From Thalassococcus profundi (GTDB lineage Bacteria; Pseudomonadota; Alphaproteobacteria; Rhodobacterales; Rhodobacteraceae): 64,000 bases of DNA. The translations under genes were made by a program, and so were the position numbers. The stretch covers positions 1 to 64,000 of the forward strand of contig NZ_QPMK01000022.1 in assembly GCF_003344785.1 (NCBI RefSeq), given 5' to 3'. The notes beneath the pieces were generated by a model. The model was not told the DNA's origin and searched no databases. It saw only the letters and a list, made by a program, of their open reading frames with translations. Positions within the stretch are counted from its first letter, which is position 1; each line of letters starts with the position of its first letter. Below, one piece after another: positions 25,531 through 33,720 of this stretch.

Positions 25531-26598
25531 ATGAAGCCTCAAGTCTCTATGAAAGATGAACGTTTTGACGATCCTCTAGTGGATACGGAGGGGCTTGAAG
25601 AGACGTCTGAAGACGACCTATGGTTCCTGCCTGGTCCGATGGAAGTGGAGCCCGATTATCTGCCTCCTGGGCCAAGGAGAAAGCCGCGTGAAACCGCAGT
25701 CCTCGACGATTGGCGGAAGGCAGAGGCGGGCAATGCCGCCCGTCTCGCCCGTGTGGCTGGCCGGATCGGCGCGCTGGACGACCGGCTGAAGCGTGGCCCG
25801 AAAGGATGGCGGCACAGACTGGCCCTGATCGAGGCGGCAGACCTCAGCTGGTTTGTGGGCGACCGGATTGGTCCAGATCGGTTGGCGCTCTGGATCTCCA
25901 TGCGCCTTTCCGGAGTTCAGGACGACACCGCCGCACTCGCGCGTGTCGGTTGGGCGGTGCGCCGTCTGACAGGCGGTCCCGGCCCAGAGGTGGACCTGTC
26001 CGCCTTCCTCGATCGCCGTGACCCCGAAAACTTGGCTGATGAAGCCGAACCTTTTGCGGATCGCGCGGGCGGGTGGCTTGACCTGATGGCGCAAGCCGCC
26101 GACCTGCACCCGATCACGCGCGCCAGCATGGGATTTCACCTCTGGAGCCTCGCCGGCCTCGGGCAACAGGGCGACCGGATGGAAGCTGCGGTTACCGCCG
26201 CACGCGTTGCGGCCAGTGAGGGTAAGGGAGCAGTCTTTTCTCCGCTGGCAATGGGTGGTGTAGGAGGCCTGCGATCTGGGGGGCCGCCTGCCAATAGGCT
26301 GGCGCGCTGGCTCGACGGGATGGAGAGCGCATGCTTGATCGCAATGCGGCATCTGAATGACGTTGAGGACTGGACTGCACGAGCAAAAGCCGTGATGGTT
26401 CCGCTTTCAGGGAAAACGCCGCCGATTCTGCGAGCTGCGCTTACCGAATGGCCTCTCGTATCCGCTCCCATGGCTGAGGCTACGACCGGAGCCAGCCGCG
26501 CGGCCGTCCAACGCAACCTCGCTTGGATGGAAGCCCGAGATCTAATTCGCGAAGTAACTGGACAAGGACGATTTCGGATGTGGAGAATTGCAATCTAG
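25531..26598 (+). CDS. Plasmid-associated protein with C-terminal HTH (DUF1612/RHE_PE00001-like)
   Basis: The 355-residue protein has an acidic N-terminus, a middle domain rich in helices (LALIEAADLSWFVGDRIGPD, SGVQDDTAALARVGWAVRRL) and a C-terminal winged-helix-like segment (ASRAAVQRNLAWMEARDLIREV, then GQGRFRMWRIAI). The tail reads like a DNA-binding HTH. Similar proteins sit near repABC operons on alphaproteobacterial plasmids, which suggests a regulator or maintenance factor; the family name given is from memory and tentative. The start is uncertain among GTG 25513, ATG 25531 and ATG 25549. Confidence 0.55.
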   Translation: MKPQVSMKDERFDDPLVDTEGLEETSEDDLWFLPGPMEVEPDYLPPGPRRKPRETAVLDDWRKAEAGNAARLARVAGRIGALDDRLKRGPKGWRHRLALIEAADLSWFVGDRIGPDRLALWISMRLSGVQDDTAALARVGWAVRRLTGGPGPEVDLSAFLDRRDPENLADEAEPFADRAGGWLDLMAQAADLHPITRASMGFHLWSLAGLGQQGDRMEAAVTAARVAASEGKGAVFSPLAMGGVGGLRSGGPPANRLARWLDGMESACLIAMRHLNDVEDWTARAKAVMVPLSGKTPPILRAALTEWPLVSAPMAEATTGASRAAVQRNLAWMEARDLIREVTGQGRFRMWRIAI

Positions 26599-26667
26599 GA
26601 GGATCGGTAGCCACTCTAATTCTGTTTTGATTTCAAGCGGTGAACTATGATCGACCTTTCGTGTGAG

Positions 26668-27228
26668 TCACCCTAGCGTCAGCACCATCTCGTCCGAGAG
26701 CGACAAGTCCGGAATATGCAGATTTTCAGGTGCCGGACCTTTGCGAATGCGCCCGGCCGCATCGTAATGCGAGCCATGACAAGGGCAGAACCAACCCCCG
26801 AAATCCCCCGCCCCATCGCCCAGAGGGACACAGCCCAAATGGGTACAGACACCGATCATCACCAGATAAGCCTCGTGACCCGCAATGGCTCGATTCTCAT
26901 CGCTTGCCAGCGCATCGTCGGGCAGATTGGGGTTGCGCGCCTGGCTGTCTGGCAGGTCAGAGACCGCCTCTGCCCGAGCCTGAGCCATTTCTGCCTCCGT
27001 GCGATGACGGATAAAGACAGGTTTTCCGCGCCAGTTGACGGTCAATTGCGTTCCGGGCGCAAGATCGGAGATGTCGACGGTGATCTGTGCCAGAGCGCGG
27101 ACATCGGCGGAAGGGTTCATCTGGTTCACCAGTGGCCAGAGCGCAGCCCCTGTGGCCACGACCCCCGCCCCGGCCGTTGCGTAATACAGGAAATCCCTGC
27201 GCGCGGTATCCTCTGACGCTTCCATCAT
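26668..27228 (-). CDS. petA: Rieske iron-sulfur protein (ubiquinol-cytochrome c reductase type)
   Basis: The 186-residue protein begins with a twin-arginine-like N-terminus ([20 protein letters not shown]) forming a membrane anchor, then the Rieske cluster motifs CTHLGC at 128-133 and CPCHGSHYD at 148-156, which bind the 2Fe-2S centre. In the bc1 complex it passes electrons from quinol to cytochrome c1. No cytochrome b or c1 gene accompanies it, so it is probably a second copy of the chromosomal subunit. A CueR-like promoter lies directly upstream, unusual for petA. Confidence 0.92.
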   Translation of the reverse strand: MMEASEDTARRDFLYYATAGAGVVATGAALWPLVNQMNPSADVRALAQITVDISDLAPGTQLTVNWRGKPVFIRHRTEAEMAQARAEAVSDLPDSQARNPNLPDDALASDENRAIAGHEAYLVMIGVCTHLGCVPLGDGAGDFGGWFCPCHGSHYDAAGRIRKGPAPENLHIPDLSLSDEMVLTLG

Positions 27229-27243
27229 CGGGCATGTGTCCGT

Positions 27244-27265
27244 GTCTCCAGCGCTGGAAGGTCAA
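27244..27265 (-). promoter_or_regulatory. CueR/MerR-type promoter of petA
   Basis: On the minus strand TTGACC (27265-27260) is followed by a spacer containing the perfect 12-bp palindrome TCCAGCGCTGGA (27247-27258). This matches the dyad-in-spacer layout of CueR-controlled promoters. The -10 is poor (GACACA at 19-bp spacing). The same 12-mer occurs upstream of the DUF305 gene. Confidence 0.6.
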
Positions 27266-27330
27266 CACGCGAGATGTAACGTTTTGTCAGCGACCTCTCT
27301 TCGGATCAACAAACAAGCTGCATCAGCGCG

Positions 27331-27861
27331 TCAATGATGTGGGGCTGCGCCTTTTGCCATCATGAGGTGGTGCTCCTGGTGATGCGCCCCGATGGTCATC
27401 AGGCCAAAAAAGCCAAGCCCCTGGACTTGGATCTGAGCGGCGTCGCAATCGACAATCAGAGCCACCCCATCGTCCAGGTCCTCTGTCACAACATGCCAGC
27501 CGGTCTCGGCCGCGAGAAAGGGCGCATGGGCGGGCACCATGGCGCGGATGGCCTCGAGAACACGTGGGGTCCCCCGAATTTCGAACCGGGCCCCTTCGGG
27601 GCGCGGCATGCGGGTGACCACGACCTCCGTGGTCAGAAGATCCATATCGACAAGATGGCGGCGCAATCCGTCGATATCGACCCGCTCCCAATCCCTCTCG
27701 GGATCGGCCTGCAGGATCGCAACGATTTCCGCCATGGCGGCAAAGGCCGATTGCCCGGTTTGCTGTGGCCCTCGCACTGTGTGACCCGTCGCGGAATGCG
27801 CGTGCTGCGCGGCCATGGGTGCCGCCATCATTATGGCAAGGAGGAGGGGAATAAGACGCAT
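27331..27861 (-). CDS. Periplasmic protein of unknown function, His-rich C-terminus
   Basis: The 176-residue protein begins with a signal peptide (MRLIPLLLAIMMAAPMAAQHA) and ends in a histidine/methionine-rich tail (GAHHQEHHLMMAKGAAPHH) that could bind metal. The middle alternates strands and helices (VVVTRMPRPEGARFEIRGTP). It is divergent from the Crp/Fnr gene, sharing a ~75-bp promoter region. The location among copper genes and the His/Met tail suggest a copper-related periplasmic role; no family name was recognised. The ATG at 27861 is favoured because the signal peptide starts there. Confidence 0.6.
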   Translation of the reverse strand: MRLIPLLLAIMMAAPMAAQHAHSATGHTVRGPQQTGQSAFAAMAEIVAILQADPERDWERVDIDGLRRHLVDMDLLTTEVVVTRMPRPEGARFEIRGTPRVLEAIRAMVPAHAPFLAAETGWHVVTEDLDDGVALIVDCDAAQIQVQGLGFFGLMTIGAHHQEHHLMMAKGAAPHH

Positions 27862-27937
27862 GGACGGGTCCTTCGCTGGGCTACTGTTCATGTTTTCACT
27901 AGCAGGGGTGGACGCCTCGCAATATGGTTACAATCGT

Positions 27938-28504
27938 ATGTTGCCAGACCCTTATGATCGTATTCCGGGCTCAGCGCTGCGTCCACTCTCGGGCGCGGTT
28001 GGCGATGTGGTGTTTCGCCAAGGTGGACCGACGCATGGTCTCTATGTCGTCACACGCGGGCGCGTGCATCTCGAGCGGGTCGGCCCGGATGGCGAGCGGT
28101 TCATCATCCACCGTGCCCAAGCCGGAACAAGCTTTGCCGAAGCTTCGGTGTTTTCGGAGGTCTATCATTGCGACGCAGTCATTGTTGAGGCCGGGGCGCT
28201 GATCCGGATCGACAAGGCTTCCGTATTGGCCGCTTTTGCCGACCCGGCATTTGCCCGCGCCTATGGCCGTCAGGCGGCTCAACAGATACAGGCGCAGCGA
28301 CAGATGCTGGAGATCGTCGGCATTCGGCGCGCAGAGGACCGGGTGATGGCAGGGTTGATCGCAGGCTTGCTCGAAGGCTCCATCGTCGAATTTGCCGCTC
28401 GGTTACAATTGAGCCATGAGGCGACCTACAGGGCGCTGCGAAAGCTTGTGCAAGACGGACGGGTCATGAACCCGTCCCGCGGGATCTATCACCTGCACCC
28501 ATGA
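27938..28504 (+). CDS. Crp/Fnr-family transcription regulator
   Basis: The 188-residue protein has a cyclic-nucleotide-binding-like beta-roll (GAVGDVVFRQGGPTHGLYVV, residues ~15-34, and AGTSFAEASVFSEVYHC) and a C-terminal winged helix (FAARLQLSHEATYRALRKLV). It is short for the family and lacks Fnr-type N-terminal cysteines, so it is not an oxygen sensor by that mechanism. The ligand is unknown. It could control the divergent His-rich protein or the neighbouring metal genes. The ATG at 27938 begins the conserved part; longer frames overlap the divergent gene. Confidence 0.8.
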   Translation: MLPDPYDRIPGSALRPLSGAVGDVVFRQGGPTHGLYVVTRGRVHLERVGPDGERFIIHRAQAGTSFAEASVFSEVYHCDAVIVEAGALIRIDKASVLAAFADPAFARAYGRQAAQQIQAQRQMLEIVGIRRAEDRVMAGLIAGLLEGSIVEFAARLQLSHEATYRALRKLVQDGRVMNPSRGIYHLHP

Positions 28505-28509
28505 CCTGA

Positions 28510-28962
28510 TCAGCTGTGGCTCGCGAAGACCGAGGTCGCGCCGTCGGAGCCAACAAGCAAGGTGTCAAAAGCGTCACCGGCCCCGGGACCGCCCATGCCG
28601 GGCGAACTCATCGGCATGCGGGGGACAGTCAAACCGCGCGCCATCGGTTGCTCTGCTAGCAGCCGCGTGATGTCCGCGGCAGGCACGTGGCCCTCGATAA
28701 AATAGTCGCCCACGACCGCCGTGTGACATCCAGCAAGTTCCGGTGCAATTTGAAGCCGATCTTTGAACGCATAAAGCGCATCCTGATCGACGTCCTGCGC
28801 CTCGACCGCGAAGCCCGCTTGCCGGACATGATCGACCCAAGCGGTGCAGCATCCGCAGGTGGGGGTTTTCAGGACTTTAATGACCGGTTCCGTGTTGGCC
28901 AGTGCTCGCAGGGGGAGTGTGGCAGCCGCTCCGGCCAGCAAGAACGTACGTCGTTTCATCAT
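28510..28962 (-). CDS. DUF411 periplasmic metal-binding protein
   Basis: The 150-residue protein has a signal peptide with RR (MMKRRTFLLAGAAATLPLRA) and the DUF411 motif KTPTCGCCTAWVDH with Cys36, Cys38 and Cys39, followed by GCHTAVVGDYFIEGHVPA. DUF411 proteins are thioredoxin-like small proteins found with copper and silver resistance genes and thought to bind metal. The C-terminal PRMPMSSPGMGGPG adds methionines. It overlaps the end of the sterol-desaturase-like gene by 86 bp, suggesting an operon. Confidence 0.85.
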   Translation of the reverse strand: MMKRRTFLLAGAAATLPLRALANTEPVIKVLKTPTCGCCTAWVDHVRQAGFAVEAQDVDQDALYAFKDRLQIAPELAGCHTAVVGDYFIEGHVPAADITRLLAEQPMARGLTVPRMPMSSPGMGGPGAGDAFDTLLVGSDGATSVFASHS

Positions 28963-29872
28963 GTGTTCCTTTTTGAGTTACCCGAGACCCTAGAACTGTG
29001 TTTTCGAGAGTCCAGAGGCTGTTCCTGCTTGTCGGCGTGAGGGCGGATGTATCCAGGGCGTGTCCGCTTGCTGGCCCGCGAAGGGGCTGGATCAACATCC
29101 TGTCGACCCAGAGGTCGCGCGTCGTGCGAAACTGCTCGATACCGATCGTCATTCCCTCGTGGCCCTTCGCGGGCTGGGCTACGTAAGTACCCATGAGGCG
29201 GTCCCACCACGGCAGGTTGAAGCCGTAGTTTGAGTTGGTTTCGCGCGGATCGACAGAATGATGCACGCGGTGCATGTCGGGTGTGACGACGATCCATCTG
29301 AGCCACCGGTCGACCGGTCTCGGCAGGTTGATGTTGGCATGGTTGAAGAGGGCAGTGGCGTTGAGGATGATCTCGAACAACAAAACCGCGACGGCGGGCG
29401 GACCAAGCGCTGCCACCAGGGCGAGCTTGATCGCCATCGAGATGAGGATCTCAATCGGATGGAAGCGTAATCCAGTGGTTGCGTCGAAGTCGAGATCCGC
29501 ATGGTGCATCCGGTGCAGGCGCCACAGGGCCGGGACGGCGTGGAACATGACATGTTGCAGATAGATCGCCAGATCGAGCAGCAGCATGGACAGGATCACA
29601 GCCAACCCGAAAGGAGCCTCGATAATGTTGAACAGGCCCCAGCCCCGCTCCTCGGCCAGGACCGCCAGACCGACGGCCAGGATTGGGAAAGACAACCGGA
29701 GGATCGCCGTATCGATCACGACAAGTGCCAGGTTGTTCGACCAACGGATGACACGCGGAATGTCACGCCGCCGACGCGGGGCGGCGAGTTCCCAAAGCGC
29801 TATGGCGGCCAGCACACTCAAAAACGCCGTCAGACGAATCTCCGGCTCTGCGGCTAGTATTATGTCCATCAC
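28877..29872 (-). CDS. Sterol desaturase/fatty acid hydroxylase family protein
   Basis: The 331-residue membrane protein has several N-terminal helices and the family's histidine clusters: HVMFH, HRMHHADLDFD with TGLRFHP, and HRVHHSVDP. These bind a di-iron centre that hydroxylates or desaturates lipids. The last ~70 residues after DLWVDRMLIQPLRGPA are not family-like and run 86 bp into the DUF411 gene, so the 3' end may be extended by a frameshift or lost stop. The substrate is unknown. It sits in a minus-strand run with metal genes. Confidence 0.8.
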   Translation of the reverse strand: MMDIILAAEPEIRLTAFLSVLAAIALWELAAPRRRRDIPRVIRWSNNLALVVIDTAILRLSFPILAVGLAVLAEERGWGLFNIIEAPFGLAVILSMLLLDLAIYLQHVMFHAVPALWRLHRMHHADLDFDATTGLRFHPIEILISMAIKLALVAALGPPAVAVLLFEIILNATALFNHANINLPRPVDRWLRWIVVTPDMHRVHHSVDPRETNSNYGFNLPWWDRLMGTYVAQPAKGHEGMTIGIEQFRTTRDLWVDRMLIQPLRGPASGHALDTSALTPTSRNSLWTLENTVLGSRVTQKGTHDETTYVLAGRSGCHTPPASTGQHGTGH

Positions 29873-29875
29873 AGT

Positions 29876-30862
29876 CTACGGCCCTTCTGTGTTAGGGCTT
29901 GGGTGCGGATGCGCATCTCGCACATCAGTCTTTTCTTGCGCAGCCTTTGCAGCCGCTATCTGGACTATATCAAGATCCCGCGCGTGGCGCTCGTCGAGAC
30001 ACTCTGTTTCGAGCTGCAGCGTGACCATGTGAAACCCATGCTGTTCCGTCAGCCGCCGATAGGCCCTGTTCAGCAAATCCGCGGCCTCGGCGGGTGACTG
30101 ATGGCGGATATGGGCGGAAAACGCGTGTTTGCCGCTGGTCAGCGTCCAGGCATGCACATGGTGAACATCCAGAACCCCGTCCTGCCCGTTCAGGTCCGCT
30201 GTTACAGCGTCGAGATCCGTTCCCTCGGGCGTGCCTTCCATGAGAATGTGGACCGCTTCCTTGATTACGCCCACAGAGGCCCAGAGGAGAACCACCCCGA
30301 ACGCCATGCCGAGAATCGGGTCAATCGCCAGAAAGCCGGTGAACTCGATCACAAGGGCGGTGACGATGATCAGGAGGCTGCCGACAAAGGTCTGGATGAT
30401 GTGCCAGAGCGCGCCACGGGCATTCAGATCGTCCTTGCTCGATTGCCACATCAGCGCCAGAGAGACCACTTCCGTGACCAGGCCCCCGAAGGCGACCCAA
30501 AGCATGGGGCCTGTGGCCAGGTGGATCGGGTCTCCGAGCCGCATCGCGCCCATCCAGATCACCAGAAGCGCCATGCCGAGAAGAAAGCCGCCATTCACCA
30601 GCGCCCCGATGATTTCGGCGCGGTACCATCCGAAACTGCGCGTCGAATCCGCTGGACGGCGCGCAATCCGCTGCGCGGTGATGGCCACGAGAACGCCGCC
30701 AACCGCCGACAGGGTGTGAAACGCATCCGACAGGACGGCAATCGAGCCAGTCCAGAGCCCGACGGCCAGTTCAATCACGAAGTAGACGCCGGTGAGCCAG
30801 GCCGAAATCACAAGGGCCTTGCCGGAACTCGGCATGTGCCCGGCGTGAGAATGACTGGCCAT
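29876..30862 (-). CDS. Cation diffusion facilitator metal efflux protein
   Basis: The 328-residue protein has six membrane helices and CDF motifs: SIAVLSDAFHTLSAVGGV (metal-site Asp and His in helix 2) and FLAIDPILGMAFGVVLL (helix 5 Asp), with a His-rich N-terminus (MASHSHAGHM) and a cytoplasmic C-terminal domain. Such antiporters export Zn, Cd, Co or Fe; the first site is D-x-x-x-H here instead of the Zn-typical H-D-x-x-D pattern, so specificity is open. It follows the TVP38 gene by one base, and both are under a CueR-like promoter. Confidence 0.88.
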   Translation of the reverse strand: MASHSHAGHMPSSGKALVISAWLTGVYFVIELAVGLWTGSIAVLSDAFHTLSAVGGVLVAITAQRIARRPADSTRSFGWYRAEIIGALVNGGFLLGMALLVIWMGAMRLGDPIHLATGPMLWVAFGGLVTEVVSLALMWQSSKDDLNARGALWHIIQTFVGSLLIIVTALVIEFTGFLAIDPILGMAFGVVLLWASVGVIKEAVHILMEGTPEGTDLDAVTADLNGQDGVLDVHHVHAWTLTSGKHAFSAHIRHQSPAEAADLLNRAYRRLTEQHGFHMVTLQLETECLDERHARDLDIVQIAAAKAAQEKTDVRDAHPHPSPNTEGP

Positions 30863-30863
30863 A

Positions 30864-31526
30864 TCAGCTCTCCTCCCCTTGTGTACCGGTCTTTCGCGTC
30901 GCGGCGAAGAGAACCGACAGGCCGGTAAAGCCACCGAGCGCAAGCGCGGTCCATGTGGCAGTGCGGGCATCTCCGTTCATCGCCTGGTTGCCCATGTGAG
31001 CGAGCAAAAAACTCGCTGGAATAATCCCGGCCATCGTGGCCAGCGCGAACCTCCAAAGATGCAGCTTGCTCAGACCTGCGGCGTAACTGATCATATCGAA
31101 GGACAGAAACGGCAGCAGGCGACTGCCGAAGACCAGGAAGGTCAGAGTGTTCTGGGACCCTAACAGGCCTGCGTTAATCTTCTGACCGAGATGACGCTCA
31201 ACGAAGGGACGACCGAGACCGCGGGCCAGACCAAAGGCGGCAAGCGCACCGAGTTCCGCGCCAAGTACGACAAAGAGTGTCCCAAATGTGTGCCCATAAG
31301 CCGCTCCGGCGGCGAGTGCGATCGGCGCCGAGGGCAGGGGGCTTGCCACGATAGCGATTGTCATAAGCGCCACGATGACAATTGGCCCGGCAAGACCTGC
31401 CGCCTCGATCCAGCGGTCAATTTCCGCGCGATCCGGCAGGCGAATGTCAACGCCAAGGACGTCCGGGAAGGCCAATGCGACGACTCCCATCAGGATCACC
31501 GCAAGAAGAAGAATGCGCATCATCAT
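30864..31526 (-). CDS. TVP38/TMEM64 (DedA-related) membrane protein
   Basis: The 220-residue integral membrane protein contains the SNARE-associated/VTT domain: ALAAGAAYGHTFGTLFVVLG, FGLARGLGRPFVERHLG and FVFGSRLLPFLSFDMISYAA. Members are implicated in membrane lipid handling and stress resistance. It is the first gene of a two-gene unit with the CDF transporter, preceded by a near-ideal CueR-type promoter at 31656-31686. Role in copper stress is inferred from that site. Confidence 0.85.
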   Translation of the reverse strand: MMMRILLLAVILMGVVALAFPDVLGVDIRLPDRAEIDRWIEAAGLAGPIVIVALMTIAIVASPLPSAPIALAAGAAYGHTFGTLFVVLGAELGALAAFGLARGLGRPFVERHLGQKINAGLLGSQNTLTFLVFGSRLLPFLSFDMISYAAGLSKLHLWRFALATMAGIIPASFLLAHMGNQAMNGDARTATWTALALGGFTGLSVLFAATRKTGTQGEES

Positions 31527-31655
31527 GGTTCAAAACATGGCATAGAGCAGAACGAAGAACGTCGCTGCAAAGAGGTCAAAGGCCACGCAGAACGGAATAT
31601 GCCAGTTCGGAATGCGCGATCGTCTTTGTTTTCGAAAATCTGTGCCATGGCTTGG

Positions 31656-31686
31656 TACCTAGGGATTCCAGCTACCGGAAGGTCAA
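31656..31686 (-). promoter_or_regulatory. CueR/MerR-type promoter of the TVP38-CDF genes
   Basis: Minus strand: TTGACC (31686-31681), a 19-bp spacer with the imperfect dyad TTCCGGTAGCTGGAA, and TAGGTA (31661-31656). The long spacer with central dyad is diagnostic of MerR-family activation. It lies 130 bp upstream of the first gene, leaving a long leader. Confidence 0.75.
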
Positions 31687-31809
31687 GGACTATTCATCCA
31701 CGCGCGCATCGCGGCGCTCACTCAACCTTTCCACGGTGAGGTCAAAGGACCGATATCAGGACGTATTTGACGCTGACGCCAAGCTCATGTCCGACGCGCG
31801 TGGCGATTT

Positions 31810-32247
31810 TCAGTCATCTTTCGCCTTCTGCCAGACTTGCTGGCAGGCTGAGTAAAGAAACGTCGCTGACCAGGTCAGCAACATGAAGCCCAAAAGCGAT
31901 TGCAGCATCAGCAACAGTCGAAAGGGCCCGACCACCTCTATGGACGAATAGCCAAGGGTCGAGAACGAGATGCCCGTAACATAGAGAACATCCTGAAACA
32001 TCGGCGGGCTGTTGCTGAACGATTGCGGCAGAACGCTTGCCACCACCATCGTGTTGAACACGGCGAGCGTCACAAGTTCCAATACGTGCAGCAACAGCAA
32101 CGCGGAAAACGTCAGGATGATCCGAAAGCCGGAGCCATCCGACCGCTGCGGGGAAAACTTCAGAATGCCCGACAACGCATAATGATGGACAATTCCCATC
32201 ATGATTGCCGCGCATATTCCGACAAACATAGCCATCAACTCGGTCAT
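31810..32247 (-). CDS. Two-helix ion channel-like membrane protein
   Basis: The 145-residue protein has three to four hydrophobic helices and a pore-loop-like sequence VTGISFSTLGYSSI, which resembles the potassium channel filter region TLGYGD in the Ion_trans_2 family but with YSS replacing YGD. Potassium selectivity is therefore doubtful. No cytoplasmic regulatory domain is attached. The start at 32247 avoids a charged, non-family extension. Its link with the island is unclear. Confidence 0.65.
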   Translation of the reverse strand: MTELMAMFVGICAAIMMGIVHHYALSGILKFSPQRSDGSGFRIILTFSALLLLHVLELVTLAVFNTMVVASVLPQSFSNSPPMFQDVLYVTGISFSTLGYSSIEVVGPFRLLLMLQSLLGFMLLTWSATFLYSACQQVWQKAKDD

Positions 32248-32335
32248 ACACCCAAACCCGTCTTCCTGTTCAAACAGGTCAATTTGACCATACATCAGGC
32301 TTTTAGCACAACGGGACCAATTGATTCTTCACTGG

Positions 32336-32809
32336 TCAGGCCAACGCGGGGGGCAACCCGTTCAGGGCGACATCCACCGGAACGGTCGGCAAGTTCGATG
32401 CGATCCAGCCAGGCCCTTCGCCTGATCCCAACATCCCTTCCGATATATCGGCGTAGCCCGAATAACCAGCTTGTCTTAACGCCTGAATCAAGGTCGCAGA
32501 GCGTCCGCCTGTGGCGCAGATCAGTCCAACCATGCGATCACCGCTCAGTTCCTTCGCCCTGAACAAGCGGTCCGGAAAACCGGACGCGTGCATGCTTATC
32601 GGCCATACCCCGGCACCTACGCCGGTTTCTTGCCACTCTTCGCGCGCTCTGACATCGATGATCCGCGCCGTATCCGCCAGAATCGCGTCAAAGGCATTCT
32701 CTGCCGACCAGACAGTTCGGCTCTGCGCCAGCAGCGGTGTCGCCGTGACGGTCAGCGCCGTCATATGAGCACCCAGAACGAAACGGCGCCGGTTCAAATC
32801 AAGAGCCAT
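32336..32809 (-). CDS. Periplasmic rhodanese-like protein
   Basis: The 157-residue protein has an RR signal peptide (LNRRRFVLGAHMTALTVTAT) and a rhodanese domain with RIIDVRAREEWQETG and the active-site loop ICATGGRS, whose cysteine would carry persulfide. The loop is longer than in the CopA-type rhodaneses. Such exported rhodaneses are common near redox and metal-stress genes. It is divergent from the two-component operon. The start at 32809 gives an intact signal peptide. Confidence 0.8.
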   Translation of the reverse strand: MALDLNRRRFVLGAHMTALTVTATPLLAQSRTVWSAENAFDAILADTARIIDVRAREEWQETGVGAGVWPISMHASGFPDRLFRAKELSGDRMVGLICATGGRSATLIQALRQAGYSGYADISEGMLGSGEGPGWIASNLPTVPVDVALNGLPPALA

Positions 32810-32997
32810 ATTCGAAAACCTCGTCGTTTGATCGGTTGCGATCCCAAAGGTCGCATGACTTGTCCGCGACGCTACCCGGGAGCACCACACGGTGCAGGCA
32901 CAGATTTGTATCCATCTGTCGCAAGGGACTGACCTGATACAAACGGCTACAATTCTGCCCATGAAACATTATGCAACGATGATCTAGGAAGGACGCC

Positions 32998-33720
32998 ATG
33001 GGACCGCCCCCTCATATTCTTGTCGTGGACGACCACGCTCAGATACGCGAAAGTGTCGCGCGCTTTCTGGAGAAGAGCGGAATGCGCACGACCGTCGCCA
33101 GGGATGCCGTGGAGATGGATGCCAAGCTGGCCACCGGTCACTTTGACCTCCTCGTGCTCGATGTCATGATGCCGGGGGAGGACGGTTTGTCGGTTTGCCG
33201 CAGACTTGCGCCAGAGGGTGATCTTCCGATCATCATGCTGACGGCGCTTGGTGAGGAAACGGATCGGATCGTGGGTCTCGAAATCGGCGCGGACGATTAT
33301 CTCGCCAAGCCGTTCAATCCACGAGAACTGCTCGCCCGCATCAAGTCGGTTCTTCGGAGAAGCAACCGCGACGAACCCGTGGCCGGAAGCCTCGCTGGGA
33401 GGAAAGTCTCTTTTGCGCACTGGATACTGGATACCGACCGGCAGGTGCTGATTGACGAGTCCACCACCGAGACCCCATTGACGACCTCCGAGTTCAAATT
33501 GCTGGCGGTCCTGCTGGAACGCGCGAGGATGGTGCTCAGCCGTGACCAGTTGCTTGACCTGACCGCTGGTCGGACGGCAGGCCCGATGGATCGCACCATC
33601 GACAATCAGATCAGCCGTCTCCGCCGCAAGATCGAGCCGGATGTACTTAGGCCCAGTGTCATCAAGACCGTGCGGAACGGCGGATACTGTCTGGCTGCCG
33701 ATGTCGAGGATGCGCCGTGA
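32998..33720 (+). CDS. OmpR-family response regulator
   Basis: The 240-residue protein has a receiver domain (phosphoacceptor Asp55 in LLVLDVMMPG, Lys in LAKPFNPREL) and a C-terminal winged helix (LTTSEFKLLAVLLERARMVL ... TIDNQISRLRRKIE). It overlaps the sensor kinase by 4 bp, forming a two-component system. Its targets may be the ccm genes downstream or other island operons; no operator was identified. Confidence 0.92.
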   Translation: MGPPPHILVVDDHAQIRESVARFLEKSGMRTTVARDAVEMDAKLATGHFDLLVLDVMMPGEDGLSVCRRLAPEGDLPIIMLTALGEETDRIVGLEIGADDYLAKPFNPRELLARIKSVLRRSNRDEPVAGSLAGRKVSFAHWILDTDRQVLIDESTTETPLTTSEFKLLAVLLERARMVLSRDQLLDLTAGRTAGPMDRTIDNQISRLRRKIEPDVLRPSVIKTVRNGGYCLAADVEDAP

